This document shows, in pieces, positions 6,133-6,673 of a DNA stretch of 6,673 nt. Source of the DNA: an uncultured Schwartzia sp. GTDB lineage: Bacteria; Bacillota; Negativicutes; Selenomonadales; Selenomonadaceae. The position numbers and the translations under genes were made by a program. Within the stretch, counting starts at the first letter, position 1, and the number at the start of each line of letters is the position of its first letter. The notes beneath the pieces are model-generated. The model worked only from the letters and a program-made list of their open reading frames with translations, searched no databases and was not told the DNA's origin. The stretch is taken from NCBI GenBank assembly GCA_905372875.1, contig CAJPQU010000107.1, forward strand, positions 1-6,673, written 5' to 3'.

Positions 6133-6673
6133 GCGATCCGCCATCCTCTCAGAAGGGAAAAGGCCCACCACAAAAGCTGCGGCCCCGAAGGAAACTGTTT
6201 TAAAAGCAACATCTTCTGCACGCCGCGAATCAAAAAGAGAAAGGAAAACAGGGAGGGCAGATCCAGCCAGCCGCGGGTCGCCGTCTTGAGCCTTTGATTG
6301 AGTTCCCCGGTCATGCGGCGCAGACTCTGTCCTACGGCGGCGAGGCCCTCCTCGCCCGAAAAGCGCAGCGGGGCAGCGGAGGGCGGGGCAAACGACCACG
6401 CCGCCTCTTCCATGAGCCGGTCGAGGGCGGCTTCCGTCCCGTGATAGAAAAGAAGCAGACTCCCGGTCACCGGATTGATCTCTACCCCATCGACGCCGTC
6501 CTCAGCCAGGAGGCGCTCCTTCATCTGCGCCGCCAGCGCTTCATCTCCCTGAAGCGCCGCCGCGTAGTAGCGGCGCCGCCCCGGGATCGCGTGAGCCAGC
6601 GTGAAAGCGGCGGGTACACTTCTGAAAAATTTCGTCCCCAAAAAATCGCCCTGCAAAAGATCCAATCGGGAAT
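6129..6673 (-). CDS. HMA-fold-like membrane protein, partner of the P1B ATPase (5' end probably outside window)
   Basis: The frame is open from the right edge to a TGA at 6131-6129. A TTG at 6665 could start a 178-aa product, but no ribosome binding site is visible and no upstream stop is seen, so the true start may lie beyond the window. Numbered from that TTG, residues about 22-77 resemble a heavy-metal-associated ferredoxin fold: strand 'HAIPGRRRYYAAAL', helix 41-56, then 'GVDGVEINPVTGSLLLFY'. The metal-binding CxxC is absent; the loop position carries 'PGRRR' (28-32). Residues 78-133 are a linker with a helical 'AAVGQSLRRMTGELNQRL'. Residues about 134-155 and 163-175 are hydrophobic and likely membrane-embedded or membrane-associated. 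The stop overlaps the ATPase start as ATGA, so the two are translationally coupled and probably form one complex. Small HMA-like membrane proteins are known next to P1B-6 ATPases of ferrosome loci; whether this is a FezA or FezC equivalent is not decidable here. Confidence 0.75.
   Translation of the reverse strand, partial: SRLDLLQGDFLGTKFFRSVPAAFTLAHAIPGRRRYYAAALQGDEALAAQMKERLLAEDGVDGVEINPVTGSLLLFYHGTEAALDRLMEEAAWSFAPPSAAPLRFSGEEGLAAVGQSLRRMTGELNQRLKTATRGWLDLPSLFSFLFLIRGVQKMLLLKQFPSGPQLLWWAFSLLRGWRIA

Noticed and set aside
6133..6399. N-terminal extension of the ATPase to an earlier start at 6399
   Set aside because: The extra 89 residues are Arg/Pro-rich and low in structure, lie inside the upstream HMA-like gene in another frame, and have no RBS. 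The ATGA overlap at 6132-6129 is the more natural start.

Overview
The window is GC-rich bacterial chromosome with strong AGGAGG-type ribosome binding sites, tightly packed minus-strand gene pairs joined by ATGA overlaps, and hairpin-plus-T-run terminators. Gene content (VanW/YoaR-like protein, PRC-barrel protein with a Pro-Ala linker, class II aldolase, divergent P1B ATPase) suits an anaerobic Firmicute, possibly of the Negativicutes. That placement rests on general resemblance only and is tentative. No rRNA, tRNA, CRISPR, insertion sequence or prophage gene was seen.

Layout, left to right. (1) 1-269, minus: start of a VanW/YoaR-like envelope protein that runs off the left edge. (2) 342-370: a minus-strand terminator separating it from the unit upstream. 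(3) 386-2934, minus: a two-gene unit, transcribed right to left, of a membrane-anchored TPR protein with a very long disordered linker followed by a two-PRC-barrel protein; the two overlap by ATGA. (4) 2935-3331: a divergent regulatory region with a minus-strand extended -10 promoter, a terminator-like hairpin in that leader, an 18-bp perfect palindrome beside a plus-strand -10, and a possible 33-codon small ORF. (5) 3332-3973, plus: a class II (zinc) aldolase of the FucA/adducin family. (6) 3989-4023: a bidirectional terminator between convergent genes. (7) 4042-6673, minus: a P1B-type metal ATPase preceded, with an ATGA overlap, by a small HMA-fold-like membrane protein open at the right edge.

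The most interesting unit is the last. The ATPase has all catalytic P-type motifs but carries Ser-Cys-Gly where the ion-binding CPC motif usually lies. Both it and its partner have an Arg-rich 'GR.R'-like segment where CxxC metal-binding motifs usually sit. This recalls the P1B-6 ATPases of ferrosome (fez) loci, so it is a candidate ferrosome-type iron organelle locus. That is a hypothesis from motif and context, not a demonstrated assignment. The TPR/PRC-barrel pair is a second, functionally unassigned system, plausibly a membrane-tethered scaffold.
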